This document shows, one piece after another, positions 1-6,356 of a stretch of 10,872 bases of DNA; position 1 is the stretch's first letter; each line of letters opens with the position of its first letter. Made by a program: the position numbers and the translations under genes. The notes under the pieces are model-generated. The model saw nothing but the letters and a program-made list of their open reading frames with translations. It was not told the DNA's origin and did no database searches. Origin of the DNA: Candidatus Saccharibacteria bacterium UBA2112 (lineage in GTDB: Bacteria > Patescibacteriota > Saccharimonadia > Saccharimonadales > Saccharimonadaceae). Location: contig DCYK01000049.1 of assembly GCA_002331045.1 (NCBI GenBank), positions 1-10,872 on the forward strand, in the 5' to 3' direction.

Positions 1-1025
1 GAAACATGACTGACAATCGGTCGTTTTTTGCGTTCCAATGGTGTTACTGCAGGCGACTCATTCTCTTCTGGCATACTTCCTCCATTTATTGCCTGTTTCA
101 TGTCTGCCAAATGATCACAGACGCTTGCTCCGCTCGCACGGAGGCGTGCTTTTTTGGCACCAGCCGATTCATCGTGTGTGTTGGCAATTGCTCCGGCATG
201 GCCAAATTGTGGCGGTGCTTCAAACAATTCCGCAACCTCACCCGCGACATAGGCGATAAGCCGCTTCGTTAATCGACCTTCGTCGATTAACTTAGCTATT
301 TCATATTCATCAGTACCACCCAGCTCGCCAAAGTAAACAATTTGTGATGTCTGATCGTCGACCTCGGCCATCAGCATTGCTGTTACTGGATCGGTTATCG
401 GAAATCGGTCACCGCCAAGTGCCAGCGCAAATGACACACCACGGCCTGATCCCGTCACTAAATGGATTAATTCGTTCACCATACCACCCGATGTGGAAAT
501 AACCGCAGTATCGCCAGGTGTCGTGATGCCTGCCTCGATCAACCGCTCATACTGCGTCCCACCGATCGCACCGAGTTTCAGAAAACCGGGCAGTAGCACA
601 CCGACCGAAGCAGCCCCGATAATCAAGACATCCGCCTTGGCAGCGAGCATCGCCAATTGTCGTGAGTGTGATTCGGGTGTTTGTTCGGCAAAAATCGTTA
701 CGACGCGTATATTAGGTAGCGACTCTATCGCCTGCTTTGTTGACGCGAGAACACGCCGGGCAGATTGCATGTTCATTACTGCCGTGCACTGCTGGCGATA
801 ACTATCATCAAGCCCATCCAGAGAGGAAACAACCGGAATCATTACCTCGTCCGTCCCCCAGAAATACCGCTCTTGTTTACGACCGCTAGCAATGATCGCG
901 ACAATAGACGGTTTTTTACGCCCGATTATATAGTCATAGTCCAGTACGGATTGGATAATACCTGGGTGCGACCCAATCATAACACTAGTTGCCCGATGGT
1001 TTCGTAACAGTCCGATTTCTCTCAT
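1..1025 (-). CDS. aclA: ATP-citrate lyase, CoA-binding subunit (AclA-type), partial at 3' end
   Basis: Reading the minus strand from ATG at 1025 gives an open frame of 341 codons running off the left edge. The product matches the CoA-binding/CoA-ligase part of ATP-citrate lyase: FWGTDEVMIPV near residues 55-65, a CoA-ligase core with STSGGM (177-182) and ALGGDRFP (202-209), then GELGGTDEYEIAKLIDEGRLTK (233-254), and PQFGHAGAIAN (272-282) with the phospho-accepting histidine at about 276. GEIGGTEEY and EGRLTK are typical of ATP-citrate lyase rather than succinyl-CoA synthetase. A Gly/Ser/Glu/Pro-rich linker (314-328) leads into LERKKRPIVSH, which resembles the entry into the citrate-synthase-like lyase domain of the fused subunit; that domain lies outside the window. 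The start codon overlaps the stop of the upstream subunit (TAATG), implying translational coupling. The reaction is citrate + CoA + ATP to acetyl-CoA + oxaloacetate in the cytosol. A shorter citryl-CoA synthetase subunit is the alternative. Confidence 0.88.
   Translation of the reverse strand, partial: MREIGLLRNHRATSVMIGSHPGIIQSVLDYDYIIGRKKPSIVAIIASGRKQERYFWGTDEVMIPVVSSLDGLDDSYRQQCTAVMNMQSARRVLASTKQAIESLPNIRVVTIFAEQTPESHSRQLAMLAAKADVLIIGAASVGVLLPGFLKLGAIGGTQYERLIEAGITTPGDTAVISTSGGMVNELIHLVTGSGRGVSFALALGGDRFPITDPVTAMLMAEVDDQTSQIVYFGELGGTDEYEIAKLIDEGRLTKRLIAYVAGEVAELFEAPPQFGHAGAIANTHDESAGAKKARLRASGASVCDHLADMKQAINGGSMPEENESPAVTPLERKKRPIVSHV
72..83 (-). promoter_or_regulatory. Internal Shine-Dalgarno and ATG within aclA (possible second start)
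   Basis: On the minus strand GGAGG (83-79) sits four bases before an in-frame ATG (74-72) that is codon 318 of aclA, exactly in the linker before the expected citrate-synthase-like domain. It is one of only two strong Shine-Dalgarno-like sites seen here. Internal initiation could release a separate lyase domain. The motif may equally be a by-product of the Gly-Gly-Ser linker codons GGA GGA AGT, so I rate this as suggestive only. Confidence 0.3.
268..291. repeat. Perfect 10-bp inverted repeat with 4-nt loop inside aclA
   Basis: GTTAATCGAC at 268-277 is followed by a four-base loop (278-281) and its exact reverse complement at 282-291. On the aclA mRNA the loop reads GAAG. It lies in codons for the conserved KLIDEGRLTK segment. 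No U-tract follows it, so it is not a standard terminator. It may be a chance product of the codons used, or an mRNA hairpin affecting translation or stability. Confidence 0.6.
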
Positions 1026-2200
1026 TATTCCAATTCTCGCAAACTATGTGCCACTGCTTGGCCAATCTGCACACGCTGATCATACACCCCACCCAATAGT
1101 CCATACTGCACCAAGGTGTCGCGCATCATTTGGAGACCTTTTTCCTGATTTGGTCCGCCACGACGTACAAAAATCTTTACCTCCTGTTCCATCAGTTCGT
1201 CTGCATGTTGATGAATTGCCCGAATGATCCCGGCGAATGTTTTGGCGATATCGGTAAAGTTTGCGACCGCGCCACCAATAAATAACACCTTTTTAGGAGC
1301 GTGCGAACGCAGCAATAACCGAAGAACTGCATCGGCATACAGAAATGTTTCGTCTTCGGTGGGATTGCCGCTGTATTCTCCGTAATTCGCGAGCTGTTTA
1401 CCATACCCCGCACTGTACATCTCATCCGCCACCGTGACACTGGCACCACCACCAGACAGTAACAAAAAGACAGCGCCGTCCGGATTCATCACCTGTAGGT
1501 TAAACGACGCCGGGGATTTCTCGCCAAGCCGGGCAACAGCTTGCTCCTCGTCAGTTAATGTACGAGGCGGCTGTCGCATGTCATCAGCCGACCAACTGTC
1601 GACCATCAATGCCGCTGCGTCATCTACTTCAACCGCGAGATCGAGGAGACTGAGTTGGTCACCCTGCAATAAATATGGATTGATTTCTAAAAATGCAAAG
1701 TATTCGTCAGTAAATACCGAAACGAGGCGCCGTAGCCATTCTTCACTCCATCCCGATTGCCCTGACAGTTCATGCCAGTCGATCGCGTCATCGATTGTGA
1801 TCGTGTGTATCGATGCCGCATTATCCTCGACGTTAATACCACCCCGCACACTGCTACTCAACCGTATCCCCGACTTAGTCAGCGATAGTGATAAATACCG
1901 CTCGTCGTGTTGTTCGTGCGCAACGAACGGTTCGACCAAAAAGTGTTCATACCCTTGTTCATACATCGAACGAATCTTGTCTGCAATTGAATCCTTACTA
2001 ACATCAATCGCAACCAGTCCTTTTTTGAATCTGCCCTTGACCGCCTGATCAACCTTGACGACAAAAGTCCCTGGATGATCAATCATTTCGATATCATCAG
2101 CCATAGTCTCGAACAGGACGGGCCAGCCAGTATAGCCAATACCTAGCCGCTCGGTCACAATCCTCTTTGCACGGTATTCGGATATTTTTCGACGAGGCAT
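1025..2200 (-). CDS. aclB: ATP-citrate lyase, ATP-grasp subunit (AclB-type)
   Basis: A complete 391-residue protein, close to the usual size of the small subunit of two-gene bacterial ATP-citrate lyases. It aligns by eye with the N-terminal part of ATP-citrate lyase: a lysine-rich FVVKVDQAVKGRFKKGLV segment (46-63), FLVEPFVAHEQ (87-97), the ATP-grasp metal-binding motif LEINPY (171-176), LDLAVEVDDAA (186-196), the citrate-site GGGASV (250-255), NYGEYSGNPTEDET (272-285), GGAVANFTDIAKTF (309-322) and FVRRGGPNQEKGL (344-356). The NYGEYSG and FVRRGGPN blocks separate it from SucC. This subunit binds ATP and citrate and forms citryl phosphate with the partner encoded immediately downstream (1-nt overlap). 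It lies 27 bases after manC. There is no Shine-Dalgarno before the ATG; a TATAAT seven bases upstream suggests a leaderless transcript. No key motif appears missing. Confidence 0.93.
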   Translation of the reverse strand: MPRRKISEYRAKRIVTERLGIGYTGWPVLFETMADDIEMIDHPGTFVVKVDQAVKGRFKKGLVAIDVSKDSIADKIRSMYEQGYEHFLVEPFVAHEQHDERYLSLSLTKSGIRLSSSVRGGINVEDNAASIHTITIDDAIDWHELSGQSGWSEEWLRRLVSVFTDEYFAFLEINPYLLQGDQLSLLDLAVEVDDAAALMVDSWSADDMRQPPRTLTDEEQAVARLGEKSPASFNLQVMNPDGAVFLLLSGGGASVTVADEMYSAGYGKQLANYGEYSGNPTEDETFLYADAVLRLLLRSHAPKKVLFIGGAVANFTDIAKTFAGIIRAIHQHADELMEQEVKIFVRRGGPNQEKGLQMMRDTLVQYGLLGGVYDQRVQIGQAVAHSLRELE

Positions 2201-2207
2201 ATACTCA

Positions 2208-2213
2208 ATTATA
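2208..2213 (-). promoter_or_regulatory. Candidate -10 box for leaderless aclB transcript
   Basis: A perfect TATAAT on the minus strand (2213-2208) ends seven bases before the aclB ATG at 2200. Transcription starting at normal distance from the box would begin about at the ATG. No Shine-Dalgarno lies in the seven bases between. No convincing -35 hexamer is visible at a 16-18 bp spacing. The site is in the 27-bp gap after manC, so it could give the acl pair its own promoter. Confidence 0.45.
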
Positions 2214-2227
2214 AACTTTTATGCGGA

Positions 2228-3268
2228 CTATTTTTGGATCTTTTTTGCGACTTCACCAACGCGATGACTCAAATCCTTCCGCGCTACCAGTAGCCCGTCT
2301 TTCGTGTTGACAACAACAACATTGTCTAGGCCAATGACAGCAACGTGTTTGTCCGCGTCTTCATTTCGTATGAAGGTATTTTCAACTTCAATACTATGGA
2401 CATTATCACCGCGGACGTAGTTGTTCTTTTCATCCGACGGGTTTGCCTCATGTAAATCCTTAAAATTACCTACATCCATCCAGTCAAAACTTGCAGGCAC
2501 AACAAGCAATGACTTTGACTTTTCGATCAATGCAATATCAATAACTTCATTTTCAAAAGATAGATACGTTGTCTTATATTCCTCTTGTTCGGCAGACAAA
2601 GCACTCAAACGTTCAAAGTTATCCTTGAGTTCAGGTGCACACTCTCCCATTTCCTTCAAAAAGGTACTGACCGAGCCCACAAAATAACCACAGTTCCATA
2701 AATAGTTTCCGTCAGCCAGATACTGAGTAGCCGTCTCGAAGTCAGGCTTCTCCTTAAAGCTTTCTACCCGAAATACGCCCTCTAGACCTTCCATCTCCCC
2801 GTCGCGCTGAATATAGCCAAAGCCAGTAGCAGGATACGTTGGTTCTATGCCAATCAGTGCAATCTCCTGACGCTTCGTTGAGGCCTCTGCCGCTGCCTCA
2901 AAACACAGTGCAAAGCCACTTGTATCGCGGATGTGATGATCTGCATGGATAAACGCAATCGGCTCGTCGTGATTGTGTCGTTTTGCAACATGCGCAAGCG
3001 CTGCAACAATACAGTTCGCCGTTCCGCGACGACCAGGCTCTACGACAAAGTGGTCTTCATCTACCTCGGGTAGCTGTGCCTTCAATGCTTCAGCGTGACT
3101 GATATCCGGTACAATATATATCTCCTCACCAAGCAACTTGGCACGTTCGTAGGTATTCTGCACCATTGATTTTTCATTCGTGAGTGATAAGAGTTGTTTT
3201 GGGTTCTTCTGAGTTGAGAGTGGCCATAGGCGCGTGCCAGACCCTCCGGCAATAATAACTGTAATCAT
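2228..3268 (-). CDS. manC: Mannose-1-phosphate guanylyltransferase
   Basis: A complete 346-residue nucleotidyltransferase that makes GDP-mannose from mannose-1-phosphate and GTP in the cytosol, supplying mannose or derived sugars for surface glycans. The N-terminal nucleotide-binding signature is GGSGTRLWPLS (8-18) with NPKQLL (22-27). Other family motifs are EPGRRGTANCI (77-87), the metal-site HADHHI (108-113), the catalytic FKEKP (171-175), WNCGYF (191-196) and DWMDVGNF (262-269). Several differ from the common forms (EPxGRNTAPAI, PADH, WNSGMF, DWSDVGSW), so it is a divergent family member. The length fits the single-domain class; the isomerase domain of bifunctional enzymes is absent. It lies 64 bases after the CHAP gene and 27 bases before aclB. 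The start at 3268 fits the domain start and has a TATAAT nine bases upstream with no clear Shine-Dalgarno. Another NDP-hexose pyrophosphorylase activity is possible but less likely. Confidence 0.9.
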   Translation of the reverse strand: MITVIIAGGSGTRLWPLSTQKNPKQLLSLTNEKSMVQNTYERAKLLGEEIYIVPDISHAEALKAQLPEVDEDHFVVEPGRRGTANCIVAALAHVAKRHNHDEPIAFIHADHHIRDTSGFALCFEAAAEASTKRQEIALIGIEPTYPATGFGYIQRDGEMEGLEGVFRVESFKEKPDFETATQYLADGNYLWNCGYFVGSVSTFLKEMGECAPELKDNFERLSALSAEQEEYKTTYLSFENEVIDIALIEKSKSLLVVPASFDWMDVGNFKDLHEANPSDEKNNYVRGDNVHSIEVENTFIRNEDADKHVAVIGLDNVVVVNTKDGLLVARKDLSHRVGEVAKKIQK

Positions 3269-3277
3269 AGTGATCCC

Positions 3278-3283
3278 ATTATA
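3278..3283 (-). promoter_or_regulatory. Candidate -10 box for near-leaderless manC transcript
   Basis: A perfect TATAAT on the minus strand (3283-3278) ends nine bases before the manC ATG, predicting a leader of only about three bases. No -35 match at 16-18 bp spacing is convincing. It has the same layout as the box before aclB. It lies in the 64-bp gap after the CHAP gene, in which I see no hairpin-plus-U terminator. Confidence 0.42.
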
Positions 3284-3332
3284 ACCTGAAATAACTCCAA
3301 ATTACTATTCACAAGTTGAACGAAGTCTTCCT

Positions 3333-4805
3333 CTATTGAAGGATCTGGTTGTCAATTGCCCATTGGTCTACTATAACGGAGGGTTCTTGACCTGAACTTC
3401 CACCAGGCAACTCTACGGCCGCGCCCTCGTCAATGAGATTGACTAACTCGCTTCCGAAGGCACGTACACGAGTGCCGTCTAGTGGATATGAGACAAATCT
3501 CCCACTGTTTTCCAAGCCGTTTTGTGGAATTATAACAAAGGGTTTCTCCCCGCCCACGGCAGTCCAGCTTGATACTTTAGCACCAAAGCCTCCAGCTACT
3601 GTGTAGATTGTTTGATTTCCATATTCCTTCACATATGTTCCGTTCACTGGATATTGATGGAATAGTGAAGTGTTTAGAGAGTTAGCTGGAACTAATGTCA
3701 CAGGCTTAGGTCCACCGATAGAGCTCCAGCTGGGTATCGGTATTGGTGCGCCACCGGCCATGACATAAACCGTATTATTACCGTGCTCCTTTATGTACGT
3801 ATTATCGATGGGATAGTCACGGAACATGGAGTAATTAATTGATCCATTAGGAATAACGATCGTCCGTTTACTGCCGCCGACCGAGCTCCAACCAGGTACG
3901 GGTATTGGTGCGCCACCGGCCATAGCATAGACGGTTGCTTTTCCATGCTCTTTTATATATGTACCATCGACTGGATACGCGTTAAAGGGAGACCTGCTCG
4001 TGGCTCCAGATGGTACGACAATAACCGGTTTACTGCCGCCAACTGATGACCAACTCGGCACTGGTATCGGTGAACCACCGACGACTGAATACACAGTCGC
4101 ATTACCACCATGCTCTTTTATATATGTACCATCGACTGGATAATCATTTAATCCATCAAATTGTTGTTGTGTTACCACCGTCACCGGTTTACTACCGCCA
4201 ACTGATGACCAACTCGGCACCTTGATTGGTGCGCCACCAACAACACGATAAACGGTTGCATTACCGGACTTCTTTATATACGTTCCGTCAGATATGCCCA
4301 CTGCACCTACAATATCTTTGAAATGGATATAGCCCGATACGCTTCCGACCGAGATATCCCTAATATTATAGTTACCGGTATATCCATAATTATATTCCTC
4401 AATGGTAACCGTATTATTTGAATTAACCGATTTAACCCAAGCAACGTGGTTCGACGTCCACCAAGCAACTGATCCTACTCGAGGTGTCATATTGACAGCA
4501 TAGCCCTTACTCTGTGCCCAGTTACCCCAGTTAGATGCGTTACCTATTGCCTGATGCATGTTAAAGCTATTCCTGTCATAAAGTGCCCAGGCTACCCAAG
4601 AGGTGCAATTCCTGCTATAGTAACCCCAGTTATCAATATATGTATCTTTTGGCGCGGACCGCCATGGCTCGGGGTAGTTGTCCCCGCCTCCTGCATGAAC
4701 AGTAATGGGAATACCCGTGACCATACCAGAAACGATGAGTAAGCTCGCACATACATACGCCGCTCTTTTCATAGCCTTTTCTAAACCTATACCTAACTGC
4801 TTCAT
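3333..4805 (-). CDS. Secreted CHAP-domain peptidoglycan hydrolase with six C-terminal repeats
   Basis: A 490-residue exported protein. Residues 1-38 form a signal peptide: a basic start (KAMKRA), a hydrophobic stretch VCASLLIVSGMVTG, and a likely cleavage near VHA-GG. Residues about 45-165 are a CHAP domain with the catalytic cysteine in RNCTSWVAW (C67), the histidine in SNHVAWVKSV (H120) and a third polar residue in TIEEYNYG (E136/E137). CHAP enzymes cut peptidoglycan as amidases or endopeptidases. From residue 173 to the end come six repeats of 48-55 residues with consensus DGTYIKEHGNATVY, then VxGGAPIPVPSWSSVGG; they probably bind wall or surface glycan, which is inference. The start at 4805 is preferred over the internal ATG at residue 12 because AGGTGGGGG lies six bases before it. 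The target could be its own wall during growth or that of another cell. Confidence 0.88.
   Translation of the reverse strand: MKQLGIGLEKAMKRAAYVCASLLIVSGMVTGIPITVHAGGGDNYPEPWRSAPKDTYIDNWGYYSRNCTSWVAWALYDRNSFNMHQAIGNASNWGNWAQSKGYAVNMTPRVGSVAWWTSNHVAWVKSVNSNNTVTIEEYNYGYTGNYNIRDISVGSVSGYIHFKDIVGAVGISDGTYIKKSGNATVYRVVGGAPIKVPSWSSVGGSKPVTVVTQQQFDGLNDYPVDGTYIKEHGGNATVYSVVGGSPIPVPSWSSVGGSKPVIVVPSGATSRSPFNAYPVDGTYIKEHGKATVYAMAGGAPIPVPGWSSVGGSKRTIVIPNGSINYSMFRDYPIDNTYIKEHGNNTVYVMAGGAPIPIPSWSSIGGPKPVTLVPANSLNTSLFHQYPVNGTYVKEYGNQTIYTVAGGFGAKVSSWTAVGGEKPFVIIPQNGLENSGRFVSYPLDGTRVRAFGSELVNLIDEGAAVELPGGSSGQEPSVIVDQWAIDNQILQ
3336..4289 (-). repeat. Six tandem 48-55-residue coding repeats in the CHAP protein
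   Basis: Repeat units cover residues 173-224, 225-279, 280-333, 334-387, 388-442 and 443-490. Units 1-4 are very similar, unit 5 is diverged and unit 6 is degenerate, keeping DGT at its start but losing GGAPIPVPSW. At DNA level 3943-3977 and 4108-4142 are identical over 35 bases, 4024-4061 and 4183-4220 differ at one of 38 bases, and 3739-3761 and 3901-3923 are identical over 23 bases. This indicates recent duplication or gene conversion among inner units. The spacing is set by protein units, so this is not a CRISPR array. Confidence 0.9.
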
Positions 4806-4811
4806 CCAATG

Positions 4812-4820
4812 CCCCCACCT
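4812..4820 (-). promoter_or_regulatory. Ribosome binding site of the CHAP gene
   Basis: AGGTGGGGG on the minus strand (4820-4812) lies six bases before the ATG at 4805. It fixes the start upstream of the internal ATG at residue 12. It contrasts with manC and aclB, which have no such site. Confidence 0.6.
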
Positions 4821-4830
4821 ATTTACTTAA

Positions 4831-4859
4831 TTGATAGTAAACGCTACTCTCATTTTCAA
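4831..4859 (-). promoter_or_regulatory. Candidate sigma70-type promoter of the CHAP gene
   Basis: On the minus strand TTGAAA (4859-4854) and TATCAA (4836-4831) are separated by 17 bases, matching the TTGACA/TATAAT consensus at five and four positions. The predicted transcript would start near 4824 and have a leader of about 20 bases that includes the AGGTGGGGG ribosome binding site. A second copy of the same heptamer (CTATCAA) lies at 4886-4880. Confidence 0.45.
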
Positions 4860-4956
4860 CACAACCTTAAATTAGTGAGTTGATAGCGACAACAGTTTAA
4901 AAAAATGATGTGTTATTTACAATCCAATAAATATGAAAAAGTAAATACAGCTTTGC

Positions 4957-4987
4957 TTTATAGGTTAAAATAGTAATAATCTATAAA
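4957..4987. promoter_or_regulatory. Inverted repeat in the ugd upstream region, possible operator
   Basis: TTTATAG at 4957-4963 and CTATAAA at 4981-4987 are perfect 7-bp inverted arms 17 bases apart, in the AT-rich intergenic region just before ugd. The interval holds AATAAT (4975-4980), which with TTGCTT (4953-4958) at 16 bp spacing is a weak candidate promoter. In such AT-rich DNA a 7-bp palindrome can arise by chance. Confidence 0.3.
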
Positions 4988-5003
4988 CCTAATCGAGTTA
5001 TAT

Positions 5004-6356
5004 ATGAAAAGAGAGAGTACAATCACCGTCCTTGGCGCTGGCTATGTTGGCCTGACCTCTGCCGTCCTATTCGCCCATGCCGGCTATAAAGTGTATTTGG
5101 TCGAACCGCTGGAAAAGCGATTAAAAATCATTAAGAGCGGCAAATCGTTTTTTTACGAAAAAGGGATCAATGAGCTGCTCGAGCCTGCAATCAATGATAA
5201 ACGACTAATACCAACAGACAATTATGCCGTCTGTATTCCCGAAAGTGACATTGTGTTCTCTTGTGTTGGCACCCCCGATAATCCCGATGGCAGCTCGAAC
5301 CTATCTTATGTTTTTTCGGCAGCCGAACAGACGGCGACCCATGCAAAGCCGGGACTAATTTATGTCCAGAAAAGCACTGTACCAGTCGGGACAGGTGAAA
5401 AAATTGAACAGCTCTTTGTCGAGAAGAAGGTCGATGTATCCTACGTATCAAATCCCGAATTTTTGCGCGAAAGTACAGCAATTAACGATACATTGTACTT
5501 TGACCGTGTGGTCGCAGGTGGTACAAATACCAAGGCAGTCCAATCAGTCCTTGATGTCTACCATCAACTGGAATCCCGGCGAGACGATATAGCAGATCTG
5601 GCGGGAATTGACCGCGTAAAGCAGACTGGGCAATACATCGCAACGACGCGTAATAGTGCCGAGCTAGTCAAAGTAGCGTCAAACGCTTTTTTGGCCCTGA
5701 AGATATCATTTGCGAACTCGATTGCAAAACTGGCGGATGCCGCGGACGCTGATATCAACCAAGTCATGGATGCCGTAGGGGCAGATCCTCGTATCGGCCG
5801 CGCATTCCTGAATGCTGGCCGTGGTTATGGTGGCGGCTGTTTTCCAAAGGACGTCAGTGGCCTGATCTCCAGTGCCTTATCTTATGGCGTTGACCTAGAA
5901 ATCATGCAGGAAGCTCAAAACGAAAATGACTCTATGCCAGGTTATATTATCGGCAAACTCGAAAACGCCATTAATGGCAGTCTAGAGGGTAAAAGAATTG
6001 CAGTCCTAGGGCTTGCATTCAAAGCAGGAACCAGTGATGTCCGTAAATCTCCTGGCATTAAAATGTGTAACCTCTTGCACAATCACGGGACAATTGTTAC
6101 CGCTTACGACCCCCAAGCAAATGAGGAGGCGAGAGAAGATCTAGACAAAGGCGTGATGCTTCACGGTACTATCGACAGTGCAATAAAGGATGTGGATGCT
6201 ATCATCATTGCGACTGACTGGCCCGAATTCCTTCATTATCCGCTCGATGATTACCGCAGCAATCATGCAATCATCTTTGTTGATGCCGTGAACCGTTTTT
6301 CACCTACGGAAGTCAAGACAGCAGGCTTTACCTACATTGGCGTTGGCCGTTCGTAG
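5004..6356 (+). CDS. ugd: UDP-glucose 6-dehydrogenase family protein
   Basis: A complete 450-residue NAD-dependent sugar-nucleotide dehydrogenase. It has the N-terminal Rossmann motif LGAGYVGL (10-17), CVGTP (87-91), STVPVGT (124-130), SNPEFLRE (149-156, catalytic Glu 152), the central lysine segment AELVKVASNAFLA (219-231), and the catalytic cysteine in GYGGGCFPKDV (274-284, C279). The C-terminal domain has VLGLAFKAGTSDVRKSP (334-350). CFPKD and DPRIGRAFLNAG favour a UDP-glucose enzyme making UDP-glucuronate over GDP-mannose dehydrogenase, despite the nearby manC. The residue before the catalytic Cys is Gly where Ser is usual, and the stretch between YHQLE and SAELVK (about 186-218) is roughly ten residues longer than I expect. 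The substrate is thus not certain; UDP-HexNAc dehydrogenase is possible. The start at 5004 is the only ATG compatible with the Rossmann fold; only a weak GAG precedes it. It is followed 22 bases later by the glycosyltransferase. Confidence 0.88.
   Translation: MKRESTITVLGAGYVGLTSAVLFAHAGYKVYLVEPLEKRLKIIKSGKSFFYEKGINELLEPAINDKRLIPTDNYAVCIPESDIVFSCVGTPDNPDGSSNLSYVFSAAEQTATHAKPGLIYVQKSTVPVGTGEKIEQLFVEKKVDVSYVSNPEFLRESTAINDTLYFDRVVAGGTNTKAVQSVLDVYHQLESRRDDIADLAGIDRVKQTGQYIATTRNSAELVKVASNAFLALKISFANSIAKLADAADADINQVMDAVGADPRIGRAFLNAGRGYGGGCFPKDVSGLISSALSYGVDLEIMQEAQNENDSMPGYIIGKLENAINGSLEGKRIAVLGLAFKAGTSDVRKSPGIKMCNLLHNHGTIVTAYDPQANEEAREDLDKGVMLHGTIDSAIKDVDAIIIATDWPEFLHYPLDDYRSNHAIIFVDAVNRFSPTEVKTAGFTYIGVGRS

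Noticed and set aside
1434..2048. 204-codon open frame on the plus strand
   Set aside because: It lies antisense to the well-supported aclB gene, is rich in Ser/Arg low-complexity sequence and has no recognisable domain.
1025..2200. Succinyl-CoA synthetase beta subunit (SucC)
   Set aside because: The EINP motif is shared, but NYGEYSG, NFTDIAKTF and FVRRGGPN blocks are those of ATP-citrate lyase.
3269..3332. Terminator after the CHAP gene
   Set aside because: Only a short GAAGACTTC palindrome without loop or U-tract is present, not a usable intrinsic terminator.
3336..4289. CRISPR-like regular repeats
   Set aside because: Units are in frame, about 160 bp long, with no short identical repeats separated by unique spacers; they are protein repeats.
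4633..4818. 61-codon minus-strand frame starting at 4818
   Set aside because: It is a shifted frame over the signal peptide and CHAP start and loses the hydrophobic segment.
5004..6356. GDP-mannose 6-dehydrogenase (AlgD)
   Set aside because: manC nearby makes it tempting, but CFPKD and DPRIGRAFLNAG fit the UDP-sugar dehydrogenases better.
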